Origin: Euglena gracilis
Taxonomy: Eukaryota; Euglenida; Euglenophyceae; Euglenales
NCBI GenBank assembly: GCA_039621445.1
Contig: CP154956.1
Span: 12,895,443 to 12,959,442 of the forward strand
Length of the DNA: 64,000 bases
Direction: 5' to 3'
Part shown: piece by piece, positions 43,747 through 53,704 of the stretch
Position numbering within the stretch: position 1 is the stretch's first letter
Layout: the number at the start of each line of letters is the position of its first letter
Program-made: the position numbers and the translations under genes
The notes under the pieces: model-generated
The model's database searches: none
Seen by the model: the letters and a program-made list of their open reading frames with translations, nothing else
Told to the model about the DNA's origin: nothing

Positions 43747-44784
43747 AAAGGTACCAAAGTGCCTTTACGCTTTTATGGGTGATTCTGGAAAAAATGGGGG
43801 TACCCCCCCCTGAAGCCACCACTGACCAAGGGGTTGACGCTTTAATTCAACTGTTTCAATTTTCAAAGGCCCAAGCACGCAATGCATACAGTGCGATGCT
43901 ATTGATCCCTGGCTTTGGGGGCCTGAGGTTCCATGCCATGTTGGCACCTTACAAAAGGCTTTGGAACCACAACCTGGAGAAATATGGAGCATTCTGGGAT
44001 CCCCTCCCAATCCTCCTGGGGCTGGCACAGTCCCCCCTGCCCTCTGATATATGTACATTGCGTACACAACTCATTTTCTGTTCACGAATCCTCTGTTTAT
44101 ACAGATCATCTGATTTGGCACAGGTCCAAAGAACCACCAGTGTGTTGGGGGGGGGCACCCTACATCAAAATTAAACGTAAAGGGCAAAAGCTCCATGAGT
44201 GGGAGAGAGTTGTCTCCATTCCCCAGTGCCCCCAAATCAGTCCCTTTCATTTAATGATGTCTTATGTGGCAGCAACACGTTTCTTTATGAAACCGGGGGG
44301 CCCCCTCTTGATTACGTTAAAACCCTCCTACAAAGCCATTAAGGCAGATACCATTGCTTCTATCACCAAAGACTTTTTGACCAAACAGGGGGTGCCCCCC
44401 CAGGTTTGGGGACCCCACTCCACCAGAGGGGCAGGGGTTGGTTTACTCAAAAAATTGGGCCTTTCTGCCCAAGAAGTTTGTGAAATTGGTCAATGGAAGG
44501 GGGTGGAGGCTTTCACAGCCCATTATCAAAGACTTGGTGCCCAAGGTTCTTTGGAGAATGCCCTGGCCCCCCTTTTTTCAGTGCACAATCTGGCCTCACA
44601 ATGGCAAAGTGCGGAGCCCGAGGTGTCTCGTACTCCCTCGAGGCAGACCGAGAAGGGAGGAAGGGACACCGAGGGCGAAGCACAAAGACATTGTGAGCCC
44701 GACCCCCCCACCCATTTAAGAAAATTTGTCTTCAAACGCCCTCGGTCAGAAGATGGGGGCCAGGGGGGGTGGTGGGGGGGGTAA
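43640..44784 (+). pseudogene. DIRS copy 1 tyrosine recombinase, frameshifted
   Basis: N-terminal core FLGRNPSLKRYQSAFTLLWV, then the first catalytic Arg in YRSSDLAQV (44,100). A 1-nt shift lies in a G9 run at 44,147-44,155. The remainder has HSTRGAG (H-x-x-R, 44,416), GQWKGVEAF and the nucleophile Tyr in AHYQRLGA (about 44,520). The integrase-like catalytic R-H-R-Y set is present but split between frames. Copy 2 has GGGTAGGG at the shift site, so the indel is local to this homopolymer. Confidence 0.85.
44592..44697 (-). repeat. Internal complementary region, DIRS copy 1
   Basis: The left half (GGCCTCACAATGGCAAAGTG, GAGCCCGAGGTGTC) is the reverse complement of the outer left end of the element. 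The right half (TCGTACTCCCTCGAGGC, then GGAAGGGACACCGAGGGCG, CACAAAGACATTGTGAG) is the reverse complement of the outer right end. The junction at about 44,627 therefore predicts the circle junction GTACGA/GACACC. Confidence 0.9.
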
Positions 44785-44833
44785 CCCCCCAGGCAAAGAA
44801 ACAGCGCCATGGTCGCCACGTCGGAGACAATGC

Positions 44834-44932
44834 AGCCAACTCCGGCGAGGCGGCACTAAGCGGGACCTCCTAACCCAGCGCACCGAACAGTCACACAACA
44901 AACCGCCGGCGAGCAAGGCATGGCCTCACAAT
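44834..44932 (-). repeat. Right inverted terminal repeat, DIRS copy 1
   Basis: AGCCAACTCCGGCGAGGCGG through GGCATGGCCTCACAATG, the reverse complement of the left repeat. Confidence 0.9.
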
Positions 44933-44994
44933 GTCTTTGTGCTTCGCCCTCGGTGTCCCTTCCTCCCTTTTCGGTCTGCCCCGAGGGAGTACGA

Positions 44995-45239
44995 CAACCC
45001 AGCCAGCTGCTGGCGCGAAAAACAGCGAGGAGAAGACGCAAGGAGAGAATAACAAAGAGCAGCTGCCGGCGAGAAAAGACAGGCCCCATCGAGCCAAACT
45101 GTGGAGCAAGGAAGTTCCGCACATAGACAGGGTAGTGCGGAGCCGGAGGCGTTGGGGGGGGTCCACTAGCCAGAAACTAGCCAGAAAGTAGCTTGAAAAA
45201 TCGCCGAGCTCCTCCCACGCTCGCGCACTTCGAGAGGGC
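44995..45239. other. 245-bp spacer between DIRS copies 1 and 2
   Basis: GC-rich, without ORF homology that I recognise. It contains two short direct words (ACTAGCCAGAAA / CTAGCCAGAAA). It is not shared with the other flanks, so the two copies are independent insertions rather than a tandem duplication. Confidence 0.5.
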
Positions 45240-45482
45240 GACACCTCGGGCTCCGCACTTTGCCCTTGTTCGTGTTCGCTGGGTTAGGAGGTCCCGCTTA
45301 GTGCCTTTTTTCGCCGGAGTTGGCTGATTCTTAATTTGCCCTTCGACACCCAGAAGAAAGGAACGTCAAATACCATTTCAATTGGAAGAAGAAGAAGTCA
45401 ATCAATCAATTCAACATATTCAGAACAAGACGCTCGTGCAGAACCTCAAAACAGAAATTGTTGAAGCATCTGAAAGATTTCA

Positions 45483-48400
45483 ATGAAAGATGCAATTTCC
45501 AAGACGAACAGCGCTGGAGAACTTCAAGAGGGAGCAGCAGAAGCCGCAGCAGCTGGACAACCTGACGGCGCGGGTCGACTATGGCGAACCGTGGCTGCCC
45601 CTTCCCCAAAAGAAATTTCCCTAAAAGAAACTTTCACAACCCAAACCCCCCAGAGTGATGGCCACGGACCCTGGCAGACAGTGGTCAGAAGACCCCGCAA
45701 GGGGCAGAAGCAACAACCAGCAGACCACTGCGGTCATTGGAAACAGGGCCATGGTGGCCAACTTTCCAAAACACAGTATGTGTTCAAGCGGGGCTATGGC
45801 AGCCAGAACCGCACAGGCCATGGTGTCCACAGAAGCCATGACGGCACAACCAGCCATGAAGGCATCTACAGCATCCAAAGTCGCTGGAACAAAGGCCAAG
45901 GTGGCCACCAGCACCAAGGCCCCACAGGACATGGCAGGGGCAGAAAAGGTCAGACACACCATCCCCATCACTTATCAATCACACCACCCCCAGGGGTCAA
46001 GGGTGGGGCCCCAAGAACCCCTCAAGATTTCAAATGGGCATGGCGACCCAGAAATCAAACAGGCCATTGGGGCCTTTCAAGTTATCATCAAGGCCATTGG
46101 GGCCAGAAATGTCCAGAAGATCAATTTCAACAAGACCACAAGGGGGGTCCATCACAGGCCCCCCAGAAGGTAAGGGGCAGCCCTGCAAGGGCTTTGTATT
46201 TAAATGGGCAGCCCCCTGCCCAGCCCCAGGAGGAACAGGAAGGGGAAGACTCCCCACCAGCATTTATTCCTGCTCAATCAACAAGGGGGGGTCCCACAGT
46301 GGCCCCCCTGTGGTATGGCTACCAACACCATCAACATCAAGAAGGCCAGACAGGCAAATCCGGGGCAGTAAGCCCTATGGTATGGAAACCAACAACAAGA
46401 TCCTCCAGAGAGAGTGTGAGCAGAGAGGGAGAGAGTGCATGCACATCCCCCCAGAAACATTTTCATTTTACAAGGGCTCAAGCCCTAGGGGCTCTAGGGG
46501 CTGTGAAATGTCCAACACCCCCCACCCAGCCCCCAGGAAATCATCTAATTGGGAAAATAAATTCCATGGAGGAAAAATGGGGAGACACCCCCCTGTTCCA
46601 AAGACTTCAGAAAAGTCTAAAATGGTGGACAAAAAATGCCCCCCCAGCAACATGTCAATTGATAAAAAATGGAATTCAACCCCCCTGGGTGAATCCCCCA
46701 AAATTGTCCACCCACCCAAAACCCAGAGCCAACCTGGACCTGAACCAGGCAGAAAAAATCCTGTTGGATTACGAAAAAACTGGGGCAGTGAAACGAGTTT
46801 GGGACTCAAAAACCCAGCATTTGATCCCATGGTTTTTAATTTCAAAACCAGAAGGGGGAACAACCAAATGGAGAATGATCAGCGACTGCAGAGAAATAAA
46901 TCAGCAGTTTCAAGTAAAACCTTTCAAGCTGGATCATATCCAGCACATTTTTCCAGTTTTGGAAAAAGGCCACTGGGCAGCAAAAATAGACCTAAAGGAT
47001 GCCTATTTTCATATTCCATTAGGTCAAGGCCTAAGGCCATTTTTAAGGCATCAGGTGGGGGGGCAGACCTGGGAATTTCAAACAGGCTGCTTTGGGCTAA
47101 ATGTAATGCCCCAAATTTTCATGTCAGTGATGAAAACATTCGAAAAGCTGTGGAGAAAAAGAGGCATCCAGGTGTTTATTTACCTGGACGACATTTTGCT
47201 GGTGGCCCCCACCCAAAACACATTGCAAAATCACCTGAACAGAGTTGTCAAAGATTTGCTGGATTCTGGGTTCAAAATCAATATAAAAAAGTCCACCCTC
47301 CAGCCCACACAAGTGGTAACCCATATGGGTTTTCAACTGAACTTCCAGGAAGGAAAGCTACAGGTGCCCCCCCTGAAAGTCAAAACCATAAAAAAGGAGC
47401 TGGGAAAAATCGTGAAAAAAGATTACATGTCAAAAAGGCAGTTGGCTGCCATTTTGGGCCAAATAAGATGCAACCTAATGGCCCTGCCCTTTTTAAGGGC
47501 TTTTACAGACTCCCTAGCAAATTTTTTGGTGGCAAAGTCCACAGCCCCCTGGGACTCAAAACACCACATTTCCCAGGAAATCAAAGCCCAATTAAGGGAA
47601 ATAAAAATTCTGCTGGACACCTGGGGGGGCAGACCCTTCCCCCAAACTGCAACCAGAATGTTGCACTCAGACAGCAGCACCCATGCCTGGGGGGGGCCAG
47701 ACATCCACACAGGAGAAATTGTGCAGGAATTTTGGAGAAAAGACTCCATTTTGCACATCAATGTAAAGGAGCTCAGTGCAGCAATCAACACTGTGAAAAG
47801 TTTGAGCAAACCTGGGGAAACCGTTTCCTTGTCAGTAGACAACCAGGTAATTTACTTTTACCTAACAAAAGGTGGGGGCAGAAAGGACCCCTTCAACAAA
47901 ATGCTAAGACCATTTTTCAAGTGGTGCATGGAGCACCAAGTAAACCTCCAAGTCAACTGGGTGCCTTCAAAGGAATGCCTAGCAGACCCCATCAGCAGGT
48001 GGGAAATGGACAGGGGGGATTATTCTTTAGACCCCCAACTTTTTCAATGGCTCAGACAGCAGTTCAAAGATTTCATAAATCTGGAAACAGATTTATTTGC
48101 CTCCCCAGGCAACAAAAAACTGCCCAAATTTGTGGCCAGGTGGCCCCATTGGGAAGCCACAGCGATAAATGCATTACAATGTCCACTGGACAACATGGGG
48201 GATCTTTATGCAAACCCCCCCTGGTCAATAATTCAAAAAATTTTACCCAGGTTGAAAATGTTTCCCCAGACCAAAGTTTTGATGGTCACCCCCTACTGGG
48301 ATTCAGCCACGTGGTGGCCCCAATTAATAAAAATGAAAGCTCCAGGGACCCCCTGCCTGAAAATCACCCCCTACAGGGGTATGTTCACCAATTGCAGGGG

Positions 48401-48521
48401 GGAACAAATGCCACCCCCCAGGTGGCCCCTGCTTTGCCTGATTTGCTCAGGAAAATTTTGGAGGGGAAACAAATTCAGTTTAAAACCATTGAAGATTTCC
48501 TGGGGAGAAACCTCAGTTTAA
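45483..48521 (+). CDS. DIRS copy 2 polyprotein: gag-like region, RT, RNase H, methyltransferase-like domain (1012 aa)
   Basis: Residues 1 to about 320 are Gly/Gln/Pro-rich (gag-like). RT follows with RMISDCREIN, motif A KIDLKDAYFHIP (about 501), motif B CFGLNVMPQIF and motif C YLDD at 567-570. RNase H has HSDSSTHAWGG (about 728), NVKELSAAINTV, SLSVDNQVIYFYL and WVPSKECLADPISR. Then comes a domain with DLFASPGNKKLPKFVARWP and NPPW (about 911-914), which corresponds to the Dam-like methyltransferase-type region common in DIRS elements. The ORF is uninterrupted, the best preserved in this cluster. It reverse-transcribes the element RNA into the circular intermediate (family knowledge). ATG choice follows copy 0 and copy 1, which share MKDAISK. 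Confidence 0.9.
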   Translation: MKDAISKTNSAGELQEGAAEAAAAGQPDGAGRLWRTVAAPSPKEISLKETFTTQTPQSDGHGPWQTVVRRPRKGQKQQPADHCGHWKQGHGGQLSKTQYVFKRGYGSQNRTGHGVHRSHDGTTSHEGIYSIQSRWNKGQGGHQHQGPTGHGRGRKGQTHHPHHLSITPPPGVKGGAPRTPQDFKWAWRPRNQTGHWGLSSYHQGHWGQKCPEDQFQQDHKGGPSQAPQKVRGSPARALYLNGQPPAQPQEEQEGEDSPPAFIPAQSTRGGPTVAPLWYGYQHHQHQEGQTGKSGAVSPMVWKPTTRSSRESVSREGESACTSPQKHFHFTRAQALGALGAVKCPTPPTQPPGNHLIGKINSMEEKWGDTPLFQRLQKSLKWWTKNAPPATCQLIKNGIQPPWVNPPKLSTHPKPRANLDLNQAEKILLDYEKTGAVKRVWDSKTQHLIPWFLISKPEGGTTKWRMISDCREINQQFQVKPFKLDHIQHIFPVLEKGHWAAKIDLKDAYFHIPLGQGLRPFLRHQVGGQTWEFQTGCFGLNVMPQIFMSVMKTFEKLWRKRGIQVFIYLDDILLVAPTQNTLQNHLNRVVKDLLDSGFKINIKKSTLQPTQVVTHMGFQLNFQEGKLQVPPLKVKTIKKELGKIVKKDYMSKRQLAAILGQIRCNLMALPFLRAFTDSLANFLVAKSTAPWDSKHHISQEIKAQLREIKILLDTWGGRPFPQTATRMLHSDSSTHAWGGPDIHTGEIVQEFWRKDSILHINVKELSAAINTVKSLSKPGETVSLSVDNQVIYFYLTKGGGRKDPFNKMLRPFFKWCMEHQVNLQVNWVPSKECLADPISRWEMDRGDYSLDPQLFQWLRQQFKDFINLETDLFASPGNKKLPKFVARWPHWEATAINALQCPLDNMGDLYANPPWSIIQKILPRLKMFPQTKVLMVTPYWDSATWWPQLIKMKAPGTPCLKITPYRGMFTNCRGEQMPPPRWPLLCLICSGKFWRGNKFSLKPLKISWGETSV

Positions 48522-49634
48522 AGCGTTATCAGAGTGCTTTTGCACTTCTGTGGGTAATTTTGGAACAAATGGGGGTGCCCCCCCCAGAAGCCACCACTGA
48601 CCAAGTGGCTGACGCTTTAATACAATTATTCCAATTTTCCAAGGCCCAAGCCCGTAATGCCTATAGTGCAATGCTTTTGATTCCTGGGTTTGGTGGGCTG
48701 AGATTCCACACTCTGTTAACCCCCTACAAGAGGCTTTGGAACCAAAACTTGGAGAAGTATGGGGCATTTTGGGATCCCCTCCCAATCCTCCTGGGGCTGG
48801 CAAAGGCGCCTATGCCCACTGATATTTGTACATTGCGTACACAACTGATTTTTTGTTCACGCATCCTCTGTTTATACCGATCCTCAGATTTGGCACAAGT
48901 CAAACGAACCACCAGTGTGTTGGGTAGGGCACCCTACATCAAGATTAAGCGTAAAGGACAAAAATTCCATAAATGGGAAAGGGTGGTGTCCATTCCCCAA
49001 TGTCCCCAAATAAGCCCATTTCATTTAATGATGTGCTATGTTGCTGCAACACGTTTATTCGTCAGACCTGGGGGCCCCCTGCTGATTTCATTAAAACCCC
49101 CCTTCAGGGCCATAAGTGCAGACACTGTTGCTTCCATCACAAAAGATTTTTTGGCCAAGCATGGGGTGACCCCCGAAGGTGTGGGGGGCCCACTCCACCA
49201 GAGGAGCAGGAGTCGGTTTACTCAAAAAATTGGGCCTTTCTGCCCAAGAAGTTTGCGAAATTGGCCAGTGGAGGGGGGTGGAGGCTTTTACAGCCCACTA
49301 TCAACGACTTGGTGCCCAAGGTGCCCTGGAACATGCCCTGGCCCCCCTAATTTCAGTGCACAATCAGGCCTCACAAGGGCAAAGTGCGGAGCCCGAGGTG
49401 TCTCGTACTCCCTCGAGTAAAAACGACAAGGGAGGAAGGGACACCGAGGGCGAAGCACAAAGACCTTGTGAGCCCGACCCCCCCACCCGTAAAAGAAAAT
49501 TTGTCTTCAAAAGCCCTCGGTCAGAGAGTAGGGGCCAGGGGGGGGGGGGGGGGAGGGGACACCCCCCAGGGGCAAGAAGTCACGTCGCCCAGTCGGAGCA
49601 GCATCGTCAGCCAACTCCGGCGAGGCGGCACTAA
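48440..49634 (+). pseudogene. DIRS copy 2 tyrosine recombinase, one frameshift
   Basis: It overlaps the end of the RT ORF, in the +2 frame, as is usual for DIRS. FLGRNLSLKRYQSAFALLWV starts the core-binding domain and YRSSDLAQVKR holds catalytic Arg (48,878). At 49,160-49,180 a 1-nt indel in GGTGTGGGGGGCCC shifts the frame before HSTRGAGVGLLKK (49,189) and the Tyr in AHYQRLGAQ (about 49,287). The shift differs from that in copy 1, so the ancestral gene was intact. An assembly error in G/C runs is possible. Confidence 0.85.
49367..49472 (-). repeat. Internal complementary region, DIRS copy 2
   Basis: GGCCTCACAAGGGCAAAGTG then CGGAGCCCGAGGTGTC is complementary to this copy's left outer end. 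TCGTACTCCCTCGAGTAAAA through CACAAAGACCTTGTGAG is complementary to its right outer end. It follows this copy's own variants (CCTTGTG; ACTCGAGTAAAA) rather than copy 1's. Confidence 0.9.
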
Positions 49635-49708
49635 GCGGGACCTCCTAACCCAGCGAACACGAACAATCCAAACAACACCGCCGGCGAGCAAGGCATGGCC
49701 TCACAAGG
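49609..49708 (-). repeat. Right inverted terminal repeat, DIRS copy 2
   Basis: AGCCAACTCCGGCGAGGCGG through GGCATGGCCTCACAAGG. It pairs with 45,266-45,327 except for the 42-bp deletion on the left side. Confidence 0.85.
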
Positions 49709-49769
49709 TCTTTGTGCTTCGCCCTCGGTGTCCCTTCCTCCCTTGTCCTTTTTACTCGAGGGAGTACGA

Positions 49770-52285
49770 TTGTGCCTTCTCGGGGGTGGAGGGAGGTCGG
49801 CACTTTTTTTTTTGGGGAGGGTGACGACGACGGACATGCCTGACTCCGGACCCTTCCTAAAAGGTCTGCTTTGAACGCCCGGTGACCTGACCCTCCACGG
49901 GGCAACTATTGATAACGCTTGATGTCCCAGGCAGGTTGCAGCCCATGTTGCGTGTGTGCGTTCAGTGCTGGGGTCTCTTATTCCCAGCCCACCAAGGCGG
50001 ACTGGCAATGTGGCCTGACTCCACTGGTCGTCCACTCGTCTTCCAGGGGCCTTCCGGCAATGGCGCTCATTGTGTTTCATAGTGTCTTGTTGAGCAACGT
50101 GCACTGGGCGGACGCGAGGAGGATTGGTATTGTCCGTAGGAGGTCGTTTACCTTGCATGCATCCAAGCACATTCGGAGAATCGTGAATTGGATGTGTGAA
50201 GACGGTACCTTTTGCACAAGAGAGCACACCTTCAAGGCTGCTTCACATCGTCCGAACCAAACTCGTTCAGCGAAGGTTCCATCCTCCAGGTGGGTGACGG
50301 GCACGCCCAAGGACTTGATGCCAGACCCTGGAATGTAAGGGGTAACGGGGATGCGATGCAACAAGTTTGCCCCTTCTGGAAACGAGTTACACTCCGAGCT
50401 GAAGGCCGGACCCCAAAGTGTGCACTTCTCGATGTTCAGTGCTACACCGATGGGGGGTCCTTTTTCCAGGACGACGCGTACCACCTCTTCCAGCTGGCGT
50501 GGATTGCCCACAATATGGGCATCATCTAGATACCACGCCTGCCATGCTCTGAATTGCCAACGCGAAGGTAGCCGGTCCACATGGGTATCCTTGCTGCACC
50601 CCCGTCTGGCTTCGAAGGCTGCCGCCCCCCAAGAACAGGCTAGAGTGTTCCGCACAGCACGTTTCAAGCCATGTAACCATCTCTAGACAGCGTTCACGTG
50701 CCGCATCGAGCAGTGTGTCCCTTCGGATTCGGTTGAAGGCATTGCAGAAGTCCAGCTGCAAAACTCACCAGTCGCGCGACTCGGCATGGTGAAGTGTGGA
50801 GACCAAGTTCAAGTTCTGGAGACCAATACCAATGAGTCCACAGGCGTCGGGGCAGCCAACACCGAATTACCCCGGCATCCCTTCTACCGTGAATTTTCCG
50901 ATAGCTGGTTGGCGCGTCAAGACCTTGCCCACGAGCCGCCTTAGGCACTCACCTGATGCGATGGGCCGCGTACCTTCACGTGATGGATCTTGTTGGACGA
51001 GAACCAGGTTTCCGGCATCGTGTCCACAGCACTGGAGGGTTTTACCTTGCGAAGCGCTGTGAGGCGGGCAGAGATGAGAAGCTCCGCAGCACCGGCTGGC
51101 CACCCCTCATTAATGCAACGGTACACGCAGGTTGTGAGGCCTTCCAAGAGTGTCTCAGCCTTGCCCCCAGCCTCTCTGCTGAGTGTGTCCTTCACGTGGT
51201 CAGGCTTGAGCCCCGAAGGCCCGGCCGCAGACTCCTTTCCAAAGCTGAAGTCGGCTTTGCGCACCAAGGACAATCGATCCCTCCTTTCGTCCTCGTCAGC
51301 TGGTGGCGGGATGCACGTCCGCTTCTCTGGGGGCCCTCGGCATGGGGGCTCTTCCGATGGGTGCAAGTCCTTCAGCCGTTGACGAACAACGGGGTTTTTG
51401 TCATCTTGGACGCCATCAGGTAACAGGAGTTGGCAGGCTTTAACAACGGCCCCCTTGCTGACCAGCTTTTCAAGGCGGCGCACAAAGCCCTCCTCTTGCA
51501 TGTTCCTTCCTCGCGGCGTTGCGTACCTGCCCCCTTGTTCGTATAGTTTTGGTTTCATTTGCAGGCGTCGGGGTGGATTCCTTCCAGCTGTCCGCCACTG
51601 TCCGCTTCAAATATGCTTCTCCCACGCAAATGGCCCTACCCACACGTGCCCCTGTCCCACACGTGCCCAAGGTCCTGTCCCCCCCTTCCCAAGGGGGGCC
51701 AACACTGCCTTCGGGAATGCCCAAAGAGCATGCAGCGTCTCCCACGTGGGCTTGTCATTGAATGCCTGCATAAGGGTAGAGTACGTGTCGGTGACTGCTG
51801 CAAGCGCCCCCTTCGGGATGTTCGATACCGTCCCCCGAGGATCGAGAGAGATTTCAGTCCATGAAGGGGCCAGATCCGGGCCTGGCAATGTCAAGGGGAC
51901 TCCGCACTTCATGCCACGGATAAACTCCGTGTCCATGTCCAGGTCGTTTTCCTCGAGGGCACTCGGGCCCCTCGAAGTTGCCCTGGCTTCGGTCAACGGA
52001 GGTGCAGCTTCTGGCGGTGGTCGGCTGAGGAGGGTCTGCAGCAGGTGTTGGAGGTCCCTCGCGTCCTGTGTGGATGCCATCTCCGCGGGCCCCGCGGCGG
52101 TGGGAGGCACTGTGGTTGTTGCCAAGAGGAAGCCCACGGCTCGTGCGGGGTCAGTCGTCATGTCAATGTCAATCATTCCTTGTAGCGGTCTTTCGGGGGG
52201 ACCAGGCCATGGGTTTGCCTCAATGTCTCCGCACGACCGCAAGCATGCTCCACGTCCCTGGCTAAACCCCCCCCCCAAATTATAA
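49770..52285 (-). pseudogene. Degenerate LINE (non-LTR retrotransposon), 5' region through RT, truncated 3'
   Basis: Reading on the minus strand: an N-terminal part (52,278-51,607), a middle part with ESAAGPSGLKPDHVKD (51,558-50,941), RT motif A LQLDFCNAFNRIRRDTLL and motif B TGVQQGYPCGPATFALA (50,761-50,522), motif C AWYLDDAHIVGNP (50,667-50,077 frame), and after the RT ATLPVRLGGLGIRDPS. Several frameshifts and stops separate the blocks, so it is inactive. The 3' end is cut off by the right end of DIRS copy 2 at 49,769. The RT type is common in protist LINEs. Confidence 0.85.
52193..52237 (-). other. 2A-like motif at the LINE N-terminus, interrupted by two residues
   Basis: The minus strand encodes CGDIEANPWPGPPER. 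Without the WP pair this is GDIEANPGPP, a match to the 2A ribosome-skipping consensus (D-x-E-x-N-P-G-P) often found at the start of LINE ORFs. The two-residue insert would be expected to abolish skipping. Confidence 0.7.
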
Positions 52286-52652
52286 ACCCCCCCGGTTTAT
52301 TATTACACCCGAACTCGGGGTCCAGGGGGGGGTTTATTATTTGGGGGGGTTTATTATTTGGGCAAATTTTTCGAAGTCAAAATTCGACCCGAAAACCCTC
52401 CACAGGCTCCAATGGTCACTTTTTTGTCATTTTTGGGCTTTTTTGAAAACTGGGTGCTTTTTTGGCATTTTTTTTCTTGACCAATTTGATCCATTTTTGT
52501 GATTCTTTGCAACATTTCTGCTAATTTTTGGCTCTTTTTTCTTTGCCCTCACACCTGCCGGAGGGGGGGGGTTTATTATTTGGGCGGCCGAAGTCGGTCC
52601 TCAGGGAGGGGTTTATTATTTGGGGGGGGTTTATTATTTGGGGGGGGGTTAC
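52263..52652. mobile_element. TIR element with GGTTTATTATTTGGGG terminal repeats
   Basis: The left end AACCCCCCCCCCAAATTATA and the right end with GGTTTATTATTTGGGGGGGG are inverted, with several tandem copies of GGGGTTTATTATTTG at each end. The interior is AT-rich and non-coding. It sits at the 5' side of the LINE. Confidence 0.6.
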
Positions 52653-52698
52653 CGTGAATTACAATGTTGTTTCGGTGGGAACAGACGAGATGGTGGCC

Positions 52699-53115
52699 TC
52701 ACACATCCAGGGGATTGTGCAACCTTGGGCATCCTGATGGTCTGTCGGTTGGGGCTACCACGGGTGCTCCCAGGGACCACTGGACCAGGGCTTGGAATTC
52801 CCTAGTCGGCATGAGGGTTCTTGCGCTGGCTGAAGGCATCACCGACGCCCAAGCCATTGCATGGGGCTTCATTTGGCATGTCAGTTTGAGTTTGGCAGCT
52901 CCAGAGAGAGAATTGTGTAACCTTCGCTGCCGCTCCTTTGCCCACAACTGCCCCCAGAATTTCTGGGAGACGACTTCATGAGGCCACGTCCCGCAACTTC
53001 GGGCGTCATACATGAACGATTTGACCACCGGTGGCATCTCACATGACGCTTTGATGTCCTCCACCAACTTCAAGAAGTCCGTCGGCAGCAAGTTTGTTCC
53101 GCAAAGCGGGGGCAT
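52699..53115 (-). pseudogene. Second LINE copy, C-terminal fragment
   Basis: An open frame of 139 codons: FLKLVEDIKASCEMPPVVKS, QKFWGQLWAKERQRRLHNSL, AWASVMPSASARTLMPTREF and QALVQWSLGAPVVAPTDRP. The last part resembles the region after the RT in protist LINEs ((E/R)F..L..RLGLPV...CP). It lies upstream of the other LINE's 5' end in the same orientation, so it belongs to a separate copy. My family assignment is tentative. Confidence 0.5.
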
Positions 53116-53700
53116 TTTGAGAATACGATCACCACGGGTTAGAAAATCCAGAATTGCATCCCTTTTTTTTTACATCATGCAAATAGTTTTGCCTCCTCTT
53201 CTGAAAAAAGGATAAAAAGTCAAAAAAAACATTCACTCTGGTAAATAATTTTGATTTTGCCCAACTGATCAATGTGTGAAAAGAAATTTGCCAATTTGCG
53301 TGAAAGATTGTTGCTGTGAAATCAGGGGACCTTTTCCCCAATGGATGGGTGTTTGCCTCCTTTCACACACACATTGCTGTGGGTTGTTGATGGAAGAAAT
53401 GGGAAGAGCATTCGAGTGGAGGTTCAACATGTGTGGGATTTAATGTCCATGCATCGGGTTCTTCTTGGCTTCGAATGGGGCGTAATTCTCCAAATCAATG
53501 TCGTACTGAGCGAGAGAGATGAATCAGGGGTTGAACAAAATCCCCGCACCATTTCGTGGTCTGGCCGAGTAGTCGCTAGCGAACACCAAAAATTAATCCA
53601 CCCCCCTCTGAAAAAATTTTAAACCCCCCCGGCTAAAAAAAAAATCACTCAAACATGAAGGAAAATGAAAAAAAACGACCAGGGGTTTTGGAAGACAATT
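53116..53700. other. Non-coding stretch
   Basis: AT-rich sequence without recognisable gene or repeat. It ends in an AACCCCCCCGG / poly-A patch. Confidence 0.4.
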
Positions 53701-53704
53701 TGGG

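Larger units (their letters stand above)
40399..44994 (+). mobile_element. DIRS retrotransposon copy 1 (4.6 kb, inactive)
   Basis: It starts GACACCTCGGGCTCCGC and ends CCGAGGGAGTACGA. Inverted terminal repeats lie at 40,426-40,522 and 44,834-44,932, and an internal complementary region at 44,592-44,697. This is the DIRS-1-type plan: RT/RNase H/methyltransferase-like ORF overlapping a tyrosine-recombinase ORF, replicating through a circular intermediate (family knowledge). Both ORFs are frameshifted. No target duplication is expected for this group. Confidence 0.9.
45240..49769 (+). mobile_element. DIRS retrotransposon copy 2 (4.5 kb, RT ORF intact)
   Basis: Same ends as copy 1 (GACACCTCGGG...GTACGA), internal complementary region at 49,367-49,472, right terminal repeat at 49,609-49,708. 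The left repeat lacks about 42 bp present in the right repeat and in copy 1, between two TTGT words. The right end cuts into minus-strand LINE sequence, so the element inserted into or beside an older LINE. Confidence 0.9.

Noticed and set aside
46034-48430. Upstream part of the 1128-aa frame overlapping the DIRS RT ORF
   Set aside because: Only the part after about 48,440 resembles a tyrosine recombinase. The earlier part is antiphase shadow of the RT ORF, though overlap of the two ORFs is normal for DIRS.
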